From Thermoproteota archaeon (lineage in GTDB: Archaea; Thermoproteota; Bathyarchaeia; Bathyarchaeales; Bathycorpusculaceae): a DNA stretch of 12,873 nucleotides. Shown here piece by piece: positions 1 through 6,886 of the stretch; within the stretch, counting starts at the first letter, position 1; the number at the start of each line of letters is the position of its first letter. The stretch spans positions 1 to 12,873 of the forward strand of contig JAAZFA010000017.1 of NCBI GenBank assembly GCA_012511995.1. Reading direction: 5' to 3'. Position numbers and translations under genes: made by a program. Below the pieces are notes generated by a model. The model saw nothing but the letters and a program-made list of their open reading frames with translations. It had not been told where the DNA came from and searched no databases.

Positions 1-901
1 TAAACCAATTAGTAATTGCCAATTCAAGTTTTGTTCTTGGAATAGCTTCTTTGAGTTTAGCTGGCATACGTAAGAGGACGTAGAGAAGCGAAGAACTAGA
101 TAAATCGAAGTTTGAAAGCGGCTTAAGTAAAGCGATATCGAGCATGTTGTTTAGTGACCCATAAACCCGAAAACTTGCTGCAGTAATTACTAAGGCACTG
201 AATAGCTTAATGTTAAAGGTACGTGATAACTCACTAATTTCCTTTACAAGCGACTCCTTAGCCAACATTAGGTCAAGTAAATAATTGACTACTGCATTCC
301 CTTTGATTTGAATGCCTTTTCTGTCAACACCGTTAAAAGTCTCGAGTAAATCGCGATCCAAACACAATACTGTAGAGTTTTCCGTAGCCAGACATAACTG
401 TAATGAAGCATATGTATTGAAATGCGCATCGGGAGGCTGAATTTTTGAAGGTAAAATCGCTATAGTCAGCGAATCGATGTTTTGCGATCGGAATTGAGTT
501 ATCAAACTTGGAATTGAAGCACTGCCCACTCCGTCCCAGGTTGACCCAAAAATTATGGTGCCTCGAAGTTTATCTTGGCTTTGCTTTTTAATACAGTCAA
601 TTACGGATTTGTCCTGAACGACAGTTGGGAGGACATCATACCAGAAATGAGTAGCTATGTCTGTATCCTCATAACCTATGATTAAGTGAGGTTTATACCC
701 TTCCGGTAGCCATTTGTACACGTCACCGCTTGATTTTTCGATAAAAACTGGTATTATACCGTCTATTGGTTGCTTGAGCATCGTCTTTATTGGGTATTCG
801 CCTATGCAAACAATGGCTTGCTTTGGAATAAGCGGAATCAAATGTTCAAGGTGTTTTTCGATACTCGTAATGATGTTAAAAGCATTTTTGTTATATCTCA
901 T
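1..901 (-). CDS. Divergent tubulin/FtsZ/CetZ-superfamily protein, 3' end beyond the window
   Basis: The minus strand is open from an ATG at 901 to the left edge: 300 codons without a stop, C-terminus missing. Seen: a Rossmann-like N-terminus (AIVCIGEYPIKTM, residues 29-41); a glycine/serine loop GSTWDGVGSAS (119-129) where FtsZ has GGGTGSG; strand LTIAILP (145-151); FNTYASLQL (161-169), resembling the tubulin YNATLS helix; LCLDRDLLETF (179-189), matching the FtsZ IPNdkLL / tubulin CIDNEAL position; and ALLKPL...SLLYVLLRMPAKL (257-283), matching the FtsZ AxxSPLL...vLvnItgg and CetZ ALLVVAGPPE regions. The order and spacing fit the superfamily, so the fold assignment is inference from several aligned blocks. 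Odd: the glycine box is altered and the T7 loop reads NIKLFSAL (230-237) instead of NxDFADV, so GTP hydrolysis may be lost. An in-frame ATG at 916 is an alternative start; AGGT lies just before 901. The gene is divergent from the 963 membrane protein. Confidence 0.65.
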   Translation of the reverse strand, partial: MRYNKNAFNIITSIEKHLEHLIPLIPKQAIVCIGEYPIKTMLKQPIDGIIPVFIEKSSGDVYKWLPEGYKPHLIIGYEDTDIATHFWYDVLPTVVQDKSVIDCIKKQSQDKLRGTIIFGSTWDGVGSASIPSLITQFRSQNIDSLTIAILPSKIQPPDAHFNTYASLQLCLATENSTVLCLDRDLLETFNGVDRKGIQIKGNAVVNYLLDLMLAKESLVKEISELSRTFNIKLFSALVITAASFRVYGSLNNMLDIALLKPLSNFDLSSSSLLYVLLRMPAKLKEAIPRTKLELAITNWF

Positions 902-962
902 TTGAGATACCTGCATAAACTTTAAGAGGCTTACACTTGAAATAAGCTTTTAGGTAAAGTGC
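902..962. promoter_or_regulatory. Compact divergent promoter region between the tubulin-like and membrane-protein genes
   Basis: Only 61 bp separate the two divergent starts, so both promoters must overlap or lie inside the opposite gene. An imperfect operator-like inverted repeat is visible, GCTTA (929-933), nine bases, TAAGC (943-947). TTTAAGA at 921-927 is a weak TATA candidate for the plus gene. AGGT at 952-955 is a plausible ribosome-binding site for the TTG start at 963. None of these elements is strong on its own. Confidence 0.35.
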
Positions 963-3371
963 TTGAAAAAACCCTCCTTATTTTCTCGAGTCAGCAACTG
1001 GACTAGTGCAAAAAGAAAAAGAAACAGCAAAAAAGAAGAATTAGAAAGACAAGCGGAAACTCCAATGCTAAAAATGATTACCTTTCTTGTTACGTTAGCG
1101 GCTATGGCGTTGGGTATGTCTTATTTACCGCTTTTTCCGCAACCTCTGCCTATTCTGTTGGCTGTTTTGGTTGCGTTTGTCACTTATCAAAAACCACGTT
1201 TCGGTATGCCTATTGGGGGAGCTTTACTTGGAATAGGTTTGCTTTATCAGCTATCAAAATTATACTTTATTTCTTTTCTAGGTGATACTCCTGTGCGAAT
1301 AGCGTTTATTATAGTTTGGATGGGTTTGTTTGTTGTATTACCGCTGATGTTTAAACGCTATAAAAGTGCATTGGCGATTAATTTTGGTATTTTTGCGTTT
1401 GTATCTCTTTTTTTTGAACCATTATATTTTATGGCTATTCCGCTGATTTTTGCATCTGCAGTTTACTTTAAAAAATATGTGGGGCTAACTGCAGTTTATT
1501 TTGTACTCTTATCGGTACCCCTTCAGCTCTATCAGTATTACCAATATACGGTTTTACCTTTTTCGAAAATTCAATCGGACTGGTGGACAATGCATGGTTC
1601 AGCTCCACCCTTATTTGTTTCCCTAAGTTCAGTTTCTGAAAACCTCACGAGCTCCATTAGTCAGTTCCGACTCTACGATACTTCGAATTTTATTTATGAT
1701 ATTGCTGGTCAAACAACATGGATTCCTAATTGGAACGGTGTCACTATCAAGGATGCATTGAGTCAATACATAGATTCCATGCCAGGTATAATCCTGTTTG
1801 TAGTAATCGTTGCTGGATTAGCAGTGGCATTCTTGTTCTTCTCGAGGATACTTGCCAAAGAAGGATTAATCGGCAGTAGCGACAGGTTTTTCCCTTGTTT
1901 TTCAGCAACAATTGCAGCCGCAGTATTCTTTATACTGCTCTCTACTCTGCAGGTGCCTTTGGCTTTCACTACAGAAATTGGTATTACAACAATGGTTTTT
2001 GGCATACTGGGAACAGCTCTCTTGACGCTACCGGTAATGTTTATGGATTACACACCAAAACAACGTGCGACAAATCAGCAAATTGCAGAGAAAGCACAAG
2101 CATTACTAGAGAAGGTTATCCACTTTGAGGGACAAGTGGCAAACGTCAAAGAAGCCATTCCTATAACCGTTAGCTCAACTGAAGGGAAAACGTCTGTTCT
2201 CAAATACGCTATTGAGGACACATTAAAAAAAGCAGTATTGCACAAAATCGAATTAGATGAATTAGACGAAAAGTATAGTGAACTAGAAAAGTTAGATCAA
2301 GATTATGAAGCCATCGAAGCAGAACTAAACACAATCCTATCAGAATACCAAGTTTTCTCAAACTGTGAATTCGCCAATTGGGTTGGAAAACTCAAAGTTG
2401 AAGGCTTAGACGTTAAAACCACAGCAAACGTTGAATTTCAAAAAGAGGTTTCAATTGAACAACGAACCGAAGCCATTAAACAACTCATCGAAGCAGGAAA
2501 GAATCTAGTCAGAGAATTAACATGTACTACAGTACCAATATATTCCATCATTAGCTCGTTATATGACCCTACTTTACCTGCAAAAAGCCACGCTATAGAG
2601 TTTGCGTCTGAGAAAATAGCGAAGAACCAATCGCCATGGATAGCCGTTGAAGCACTCTATAATGCTTTGAATAACTGGAAACGCCAATATGGTTCAGACA
2701 TTAAAATCACAATTAATTATTTTCAGAATTCTTTAAAACCTATTACACGCTTGGCTAGTCAAACTGAAAGTATAGTACTAGCTTTTGGTGACAATACCCC
2801 TAAAGTACAATGCTATGCCAAGAAAGCGTGTGAATTAAAAACGTTGGCGCTAAAGCGGTTAAATAAAGAAAGGCTGGGCCTTCAAGATATTGTGGGTCTA
2901 AGAGATGATGTCGAAACTTTCATTGCTATGTCTACTGACATTCTTGAGATGCTGCATAAGGCATTGGTTGATGATGAATTAGCTATCGATCGTTTGTCTC
3001 CCACCAAAGATTTTCTCTGGGAGAAGAATGATTTCTTACATGAGTGGTTAGAAGCGGCAACTATGATGCTATCCCAACCCTCAAAATATAAAATTAACGA
3101 AATTATGACGAATTTGTCGAAATCTCTTGTAAATGTTGATGCCGCTATACAGACATTAGCGTTATATGCTGAAAGGAAGGAGCTGCTGTTAAACTATCCA
3201 TTGGCGGAAGCGGCAATAAGCAATCAATTGGAAGTTAAAGGACGATTGTTGCCCATGGATTTACCTTTCCAGCCGTATTTTGCATCTGAATATCTTCGTT
3301 TGTTTTACATGACACGCCTTGGTGAATACTTGTTTAATAAAGAAAATTCAGAATTGATTAAACGCTCATAG
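963..3371 (+). CDS. Polytopic membrane protein with long helical cytoplasmic tail (unknown function)
   Basis: 802 residues from a TTG start; AGGTAAAG ends 3 nt before it, and the next in-frame Met is residue 35. Seen: a basic N-terminus (KRKRNSKK, about 17-24), which should stay in the cytoplasm. Hydrophobic segments lie at about 36-55, 62-76, 82-104, 111-130, 136-152, 154-170, 174-192, 274-296, 313-332 and 339-360. The stretch 193-273 between the seventh and eighth is polar and Trp/Ser-rich, probably extracytoplasmic. From about 365 to 802 the protein is charged and helical, with a coiled-coil-like acidic stretch at about 425-460 (ELDELDEKYSELEKL). The even number of segments puts both ends in the cytoplasm. 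I do not recognise the family; transporter signatures are absent. Divergence from the tubulin-like gene suggests, by inference, a membrane anchor or adaptor for it. Confidence 0.8.
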   Translation: MKKPSLFSRVSNWTSAKRKRNSKKEELERQAETPMLKMITFLVTLAAMALGMSYLPLFPQPLPILLAVLVAFVTYQKPRFGMPIGGALLGIGLLYQLSKLYFISFLGDTPVRIAFIIVWMGLFVVLPLMFKRYKSALAINFGIFAFVSLFFEPLYFMAIPLIFASAVYFKKYVGLTAVYFVLLSVPLQLYQYYQYTVLPFSKIQSDWWTMHGSAPPLFVSLSSVSENLTSSISQFRLYDTSNFIYDIAGQTTWIPNWNGVTIKDALSQYIDSMPGIILFVVIVAGLAVAFLFFSRILAKEGLIGSSDRFFPCFSATIAAAVFFILLSTLQVPLAFTTEIGITTMVFGILGTALLTLPVMFMDYTPKQRATNQQIAEKAQALLEKVIHFEGQVANVKEAIPITVSSTEGKTSVLKYAIEDTLKKAVLHKIELDELDEKYSELEKLDQDYEAIEAELNTILSEYQVFSNCEFANWVGKLKVEGLDVKTTANVEFQKEVSIEQRTEAIKQLIEAGKNLVRELTCTTVPIYSIISSLYDPTLPAKSHAIEFASEKIAKNQSPWIAVEALYNALNNWKRQYGSDIKITINYFQNSLKPITRLASQTESIVLAFGDNTPKVQCYAKKACELKTLALKRLNKERLGLQDIVGLRDDVETFIAMSTDILEMLHKALVDDELAIDRLSPTKDFLWEKNDFLHEWLEAATMMLSQPSKYKINEIMTNLSKSLVNVDAAIQTLALYAERKELLLNYPLAEAAISNQLEVKGRLLPMDLPFQPYFASEYLRLFYMTRLGEYLFNKENSELIKRS

Positions 3372-3415
3372 TCATAGTTTTTGTTAGTGTATAGCGTTAC
3401 GATGTGATTGTTTTG

Positions 3416-3634
3416 TTAAATATGGTTGCTGATTCTTTTTCTAATTTCCTCTTGCTGGTCAGGCGAGAAAATTTCTTCATTGCATGATGGGCAGCGGAGA
3501 GCTTTTACATCTTTCAGAACAACATTGTCAATTTCAAAATCAAAAGTAATCGCAACGTATTCAACGCAACAGGTGGGACAAAGTAATGCGCCCGCTTTAG
3601 TGCTTTTGTTGTTCTTCGCTGAATTTTTTGCCAA
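3416..3634 (-). CDS. Small YgiT/MqsA-N-like zinc-finger protein
   Basis: A 72-residue ORF from a TTG start, with two cysteine pairs: CPTC at 19-22 and CPSC at 48-51, separated by a beta-rich stretch (EYVAITFDFEIDNVVLKDV) and followed by EEIFSPDQQEEIRKRI. This CxxC...CxxC-x-E pattern resembles YgiT-type zinc fingers, found alone or as the N-terminal half of MqsA antitoxins. No HTH half and no MqsR-like toxin gene is visible next to it, so a toxin-antitoxin role is not supported. The start is uncertain: no good ribosome-binding site is visible, and the first 12 or so codons overlap, in another frame, the 3' end of the decayed flavodoxin copy. It converges with the membrane-protein gene ending at 3371. 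Confidence 0.55.
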   Translation of the reverse strand: MAKNSAKNNKSTKAGALLCPTCCVEYVAITFDFEIDNVVLKDVKALRCPSCNEEIFSPDQQEEIRKRISNHI

Positions 3635-4079
3635 GTGTATTCGCCCAAGTTTTTACCTTTGTCATATCCATTTTACGCGACACTGGGCTGCCTAAAATTT
3701 TAATGTATCCCCCAAACGCTTCAGTAGCAACCCGGTTTAAAGTTAACGAAACTAGATAAAACATTGGTAGTATATGCTGTAACAGTCTCGTCATATGTTT
3801 CTGGGTAAATAAAGCCTGAACAAGTATAGTGTGCGAATAAGCAGTTCCCAAAGTCTTTACCTAAGAAGAATTCGGTCTCAGGATAAATTTTACCCTCCAC
3901 ACACCGGTACTAACTATAATGGCGTGGTATTCATTAAAATATTGTACCGAATGACCATTTAAATTAGTCAAGTCAACCCAAAAGTTGTATTTTTCTTGAA
4001 GAACTTGCGCTATTTTCTTAGTTACTTTTTCTGTCGCATCACCTTTGCTTCCATAGGCAATCAAAATCTTATCAACCAA
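3597..4079 (-). pseudogene. Decayed tandem copy of the flavodoxin/HemG-like gene (two frameshifts)
   Basis: Seen: from a TTG at 4079, preceded by GGTGA, the frame reads VDKILIAYGSKGDATEKVTK, parallel to the start of the intact neighbour at 4585. At about 3893-3900 one base is missing: the homologous text GKIYPETEFFLGKDF continues in another frame (intact copy: GKVYSKATKFLENDF), while the original frame stops at 3861-3863. The second frame holds FAHYTCSGFIYPETYDETV (intact: FASSAWGGTPGEYYESAM). Near 3740-3755 an extra base restores the first frame, giving VATEAFGGYIKIL and DMTKVKTWANTLGKKF to the stop at 3597. The total span, 483 nt, is almost that of the intact gene, so a deletion and an insertion compensate. 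The middle third has also diverged most. Inference: a duplicate now inactive, unless the indels are sequencing errors. Confidence 0.75.
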
Positions 4080-4108
4080 AATTTCACCTTCACGATGCTG
4101 AATACAAT

Positions 4109-4585
4109 TTATCGTGTGAATAACTTGCCTAGTTCTAAAGCCCATGCTTTAACCTTAGTTAAATCGACGTTATCCACCATGGTCTTTTTGAAATATCTAA
4201 TTCGACCACCGAATGCTTCTTTGCTTACTACAGATATTTTTGGGTATTTTGATAAAGTTTTTCCGACGAATCTCTTCATTGCACTTTCATAGTATTCACC
4301 TGGAGTTCCACCCCAAGCAGATGAAGCAAAAAATGCCACTTGTTTTCCGCTGAAGTCGTTCTCTAAAAATTTAGTTGCTTTACTGTACACTTTACCCATT
4401 CTAACTCCTGCACCTACGATTATATTGTGGTATTGCATTAAATCAGGCGTTGGTTCTTCGTTTAGGTCAACTAAATCTACTTCAAGTCCAAATTCGGAAC
4501 GAAGCACTTCAGCGATTACACCTGCAGTTTCTCCAGAAACGCCTTGCTTTGTTTCATAAGCAATTAATGTTTTGTCATTGACCAT
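4109..4585 (-). CDS. Flavodoxin-domain protein, HemG-like (Flavodoxin_5 type)
   Basis: 158 residues from ATG 4585, with AGGAAAG just upstream. Seen: an N-terminal strand and FMN-phosphate loop TLIAYETKQGVSGETAG (6-22); DLVDLNEEPTPDLMQYHNII (37-56); the loop VGAGVRMGKVYSKATKFL, which resembles the GsgIrMGkw..ea.kFl block of protoporphyrinogen-oxidase-like flavodoxins; and a C-terminal EAFGGRIRYFKK...DLTKVKAWALELG, matching the fGGrl.y...W block. In bacteria HemG oxidises protoporphyrinogen IX, but many archaeal homologues have no proven substrate and the rest of a haem pathway is not visible here, so I call only an FMN flavoprotein, probably a cytoplasmic electron carrier or oxidoreductase. 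It is first of a minus-strand group with its decayed copy 29 bp downstream. The upstream 93 bp is shared with the divergent glycosyltransferase gene. Confidence 0.85.
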   Translation of the reverse strand: MVNDKTLIAYETKQGVSGETAGVIAEVLRSEFGLEVDLVDLNEEPTPDLMQYHNIIVGAGVRMGKVYSKATKFLENDFSGKQVAFFASSAWGGTPGEYYESAMKRFVGKTLSKYPKISVVSKEAFGGRIRYFKKTMVDNVDLTKVKAWALELGKLFTR

Positions 4586-4735
4586 TTTTTCTTTCCTGAT
4601 AAAAACAGATTACGAAGAAGGTAATAAATTACGGGGTAACAACATTGTAATCATTAAATAAGATGTGGCAACTCGCTATTGAAACACGACTACAAAAAAG
4701 GGTTTTTAGGTAGTGGTTTAGTAGTTTTGAGCGGA
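4586..4735. promoter_or_regulatory. Divergent promoter region, flavodoxin / glycosyltransferase
   Basis: Two AT-rich TATA-like elements are visible. CATTAAATAAG (4651-4661) is suitably placed for the plus-strand glycosyltransferase, putting a start site near 4685. TAATAAATTA (4621-4630) is suitably placed for the minus-strand flavodoxin gene, whose ribosome-binding site AGGAAAG lies directly before ATG 4585. The implied plus-strand transcription start near 4685 argues against the TTG at 4679 as the glycosyltransferase start. Confidence 0.35.
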
Positions 4736-5776
4736 ATGGTATATCCAATAGTGCATGAACATATCATCCCGAAGATATCTGTTGTTATGGCAGTTTACAA
4801 CAAAGCACCTTACCTACGTCAAAGTATAGAGTCCGTTTTAAAGCAGGACATGCAGGCGTTTGAATTGATCTGTGTTGATGCATCCTCAACCGATGAAAGC
4901 CTTTCAATACTCAACGAATATTCCTCCAAGGACTCTCGAATAACGGTTTACAGCACTACATATTCTAGAATTCCAGCCATAACAAAAAACTTTGGTATAG
5001 ATAGAACAAAAGGCGATTATGTATTCAACCTCGATGCAGATGATTACTTAAGACCAGATACGCTAAGTAAAATGTACATTCAAGCAAAGACGACTGGTGC
5101 AGATGCTGTTATACCTGATTTACAGACAGTATCCTCAAGCGGACAAAAGATACCGCCGTTTATATCCGGTGTTAAGGGCAACAGGAAAATACTGCTTACT
5201 AATAGGCAAGCTGTCATTGAAAGCCTCGATTGGGCAATTCACGGGTTCGCTCTTTGGAAAGGACATATGATTCGCAAGATCAGGTTTGAAGAGTTTGGCG
5301 TATATAGCGATGAGTATTCTGCACGAGTTCTATTTTTTAATTGTAGAAAAATTTGTTTCTCCGAGGGTACTTACTTTCATAGATTTAGTAATCAATCTTT
5401 AACCGGAAGGATTAGTTTACAAACCTATGACCGTCCTGAAACAACACGCAGAGTAGCCTCTTTCTTAGACGAGCACTCGTTCAGTCAAAGAAATGTTAAT
5501 GGCTTACATTTTTCTGCCTTTAAAGACTGCTGTTTTCTACTTTTCTTGAGCAAGAACCTGGCGGCGCCAAACCTGGCAGAAGCTGAAAAAAGGATAAAAA
5601 GAGTTTATGACCGTATTGATATGCATAAAGTTAGAAAAAGCGTTTGTACTCTAACTCCTGGTAGAAGTGCGTTATGGTCTACAGAAGGGAAATTAAAAAA
5701 ATATTTGTTTGTTCTTTTGACTTTTCTAAACTGGAATTCGCTGAAAAGGATACCGATGAAACATTTTTTTACATAA
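4736..5776 (+). CDS. Family 2 (GT-A fold) glycosyltransferase
   Basis: About 346 residues from ATG 4736. Seen: the canonical GT2 N-terminus ISVVMAVYNKAPYLRQSI (14-31), the nucleotide-binding Asp in DASSTDES (48-55), and the metal-binding DxD in NLDADDYLRPDTL (98-110). The acceptor half contains FALWKGHMIRK and a YSDEYSARVLFF segment, where GT2 enzymes carry the ED-type catalytic acids. No transmembrane domain follows, so it is probably a soluble or peripheral enzyme using a nucleotide sugar for surface glycan or protein glycosylation; donor and acceptor cannot be told. The start is uncertain: the frame stays open to a TTG at 4679 (19 residues more) and also has a TTG at 4727. I prefer 4736 because the GT2 domain then begins near the N-terminus. 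No other glycan gene is adjacent, so it looks like an orphan. A T6 run (5780-5785) follows the stop. Confidence 0.85.
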   Translation: MVYPIVHEHIIPKISVVMAVYNKAPYLRQSIESVLKQDMQAFELICVDASSTDESLSILNEYSSKDSRITVYSTTYSRIPAITKNFGIDRTKGDYVFNLDADDYLRPDTLSKMYIQAKTTGADAVIPDLQTVSSSGQKIPPFISGVKGNRKILLTNRQAVIESLDWAIHGFALWKGHMIRKIRFEEFGVYSDEYSARVLFFNCRKICFSEGTYFHRFSNQSLTGRISLQTYDRPETTRRVASFLDEHSFSQRNVNGLHFSAFKDCCFLLFLSKNLAAPNLAEAEKRIKRVYDRIDMHKVRKSVCTLTPGRSALWSTEGKLKKYLFVLLTFLNWNSLKRIPMKHFFT

Positions 5777-5833
5777 ATGTTTTTTCAACAAAATGCTTGA
5801 GACATGATTAGGTTATCCGTTTTATTCGATCAA

Positions 5834-5843
5834 TAAATATTAA
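5834..5843 (+). promoter_or_regulatory. TATA-like box before the BsuPI-like gene
   Basis: AAATATTAAA lies about 45 nt upstream of the ATG pair at 5883/5886, in otherwise mixed sequence, which is the expected distance for an archaeal TATA box with a short leader. The downstream GAAGGAAG (5872-5879) then serves as ribosome-binding site. Confidence 0.4.
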
Positions 5844-5882
5844 ACCATATCATTATCAACACAAGAACTCTGAAGGAAGATA

Positions 5883-6327
5883 ATGATGGTAATTAAACTC
5901 AATAATACTTTTAAAATTGTTATAACAGCATGTTTTATAGCCCATTTTTGTAACATCCGCTTTATTAATTTTATCTTACAAAATGATTCTAAGCGAAAAA
6001 GTTTTCCCTCTGGAGGTAGACTTGGATAAAAACGTCTTTAATGTTGGGGAAAAAATATCTTTCAATGCAACGACAATTAATAGAAGCGGTAAAGACGTCA
6101 ACATGTCTTCCAACGGAGAAATGCCATGTGTATTTTTTCACCATATCAATGACATGACCACTCATGGGGAAACAACAGTAAGAGTCGACCAAATATTCAA
6201 AGCGAACGATAAAATATCAAGAGCTTTTGAGCATGAAGCTATTGAGACAGGCACATACCCCTTGATGTCCATTACTGCATTGGAGTTAATGAGGTTTGGA
6301 TTCAAAACAAAATTGATAACATTATGA
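5883..6327 (+). pseudogene. Membrane-anchored or secreted BsuPI-like (Ig-like) protein, frameshifted near its N-terminus
   Basis: The best ribosome-binding site (GAAGGAAG, 5872-5879) precedes ATG 5883/5886, which opens a peptide with a hydrophobic core, LNNTFKIVITACFIA. This frame soon loses its hydrophobic character and ends at a stop near 6029. The next frame, blocked upstream by a stop at 5938-5940, continues PIFVTSALLILSYKMILSEK and then the conserved body FPLEVDLDKNVFNVGEKISF. Joining the frames at about 5938-5950, by removing one base, gives a 147-residue protein: one N-terminal signal or anchor segment (about 10-33), then a beta-rich domain with NATTINRSGKDVNM, GEMPCVFFHHIN and ETGTYPL. 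This recalls BsuPI-type intracellular-proteinase-inhibitor / Ig-like domains found in secreted archaeal proteins, a family call made only by pattern. If only the intact frame is used, the gene starts at ATG 5983 and encodes 114 residues without the anchor. Confidence 0.55.
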
Positions 6328-6401
6328 TTGAAGTAAAATAGAGATCTTTGAGCTACCGCAGGTCAGTAACACAAAATTTGCGATAACTGTATGATTTGTT
6401 T

Positions 6402-6759
6402 TTATGTATTTCTGGATGATTCCAGTACTATATGTTTACCACAACTGTTACAAAACAATGCGCCAGAGACATTATTGACTTCACAATTTGGACAAGTAAT
6501 TGAATTATCCGAAGGCGTAAATAGATTGTGATTTTTCCTGACTATTATCTTTAACTTTTTTGAAAGCTGCCTGTGTTTCATGCGCTGCAATAGTGAACAC
6601 TTTTTCAATCTCAACACCGACTTGATATAACACGTCACTTAACTCATCGGAGGGATAGGATACTTTGGCTGCTTTTCCAGCAATAGTTTTAGTACCACAT
6701 TTTGGACAAAAATTCGCCTCATCAGGGATTTGAGCGCCACAGTTTGAGCAATAAACCAT
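6402..6759 (-). pseudogene. Double zinc-ribbon protein split by a frameshift
   Basis: From ATG 6759 (GTGAAATTT before it) the frame reads MVYCSNCGAQIPDEANFCPK, a classic CxxC-x11-CxxC zinc ribbon (YCSNCG...FCPKCG), then a helical linker (SDELSDVLYQVGVEIEKVF, HETQAAFKKVKDN). After the linker the frame runs into nonsense ending at 6505. Another frame carries a second ribbon, ITCPNCEVNN...LFCNSCGKHIV, to a stop at 6402. The junction is close to a five-A run on the coding strand (6532-6536): removing one A gives a continuous product of about 118 residues with a zinc ribbon at each end. Such proteins are common in archaea, with no defined function beyond probable nucleic-acid or protein binding. 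It could be a real pseudogene, a sequencing error in the homopolymer, or (least likely) a slippery site. A TATA box at 6801-6812 supports a separate transcript. Confidence 0.7.
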
Positions 6760-6800
6760 AAATTTCACGATTGAATGGTAAGTGGATTGTAAATTTAAGG

Positions 6801-6812
6801 TTTTATAAAATA
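6801..6812 (-). promoter_or_regulatory. TATA box for the zinc-ribbon gene
   Basis: On the minus strand the element reads TATTTTATAAAA and lies about 45 nt upstream of ATG 6759, predicting a transcription start about 20 nt before the codon. Just upstream lies a perfect palindrome GACGC-AA-GCGTC (6826-6837), in a position where a regulator could sit. Confidence 0.4.
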
Positions 6813-6850
6813 AAATAAAGCTTATGACGCAAGCGTCCATTGAAGTGCCC

Positions 6851-6866
6851 TGAAAAAGGTTTTTCA
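6851..6866 (-). terminator. Possible terminator after the geranylgeranyl reductase gene
   Basis: TGAAAAA-CC-TTTTTCA on the minus strand is a perfect 7-2-7 inverted repeat containing a T5 tract, 21 bases after the stop codon of the reductase. Archaeal termination mainly needs T tracts, so the T-rich arm matters more than the short-looped hairpin. Confidence 0.35.
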
Positions 6867-6886
6867 TAGAATAAAAGAAGGTATGC

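Noticed and set aside
714..905. A plus-strand open frame of 63 codons inside the left region.
   Set aside because: It lies antisense to the 300-codon tubulin-like frame, which shows conserved protein blocks, while this one has no recognisable features.
3416..3634. MqsRA-type toxin-antitoxin system.
   Set aside because: No MqsR-like toxin and no HTH half of MqsA are present next to the zinc-finger ORF.
4109..4585. Firm call of protoporphyrinogen oxidase (hemG).
   Set aside because: The fold and loops match, but no other haem biosynthesis gene is nearby and archaeal members of this family have varied or unknown roles.
5938..5950. Programmed ribosomal frameshifting in the BsuPI-like gene.
   Set aside because: There is no recognisable slippery heptamer with a following structure; mutation or sequencing error is simpler.
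6826..6837. GC-rich palindrome GACGC-AA-GCGTC upstream of the zinc-ribbon gene.
   Set aside because: The two-base loop is too tight for a good hairpin, and there is no evidence for a regulator, so I mention it only as a possible operator.
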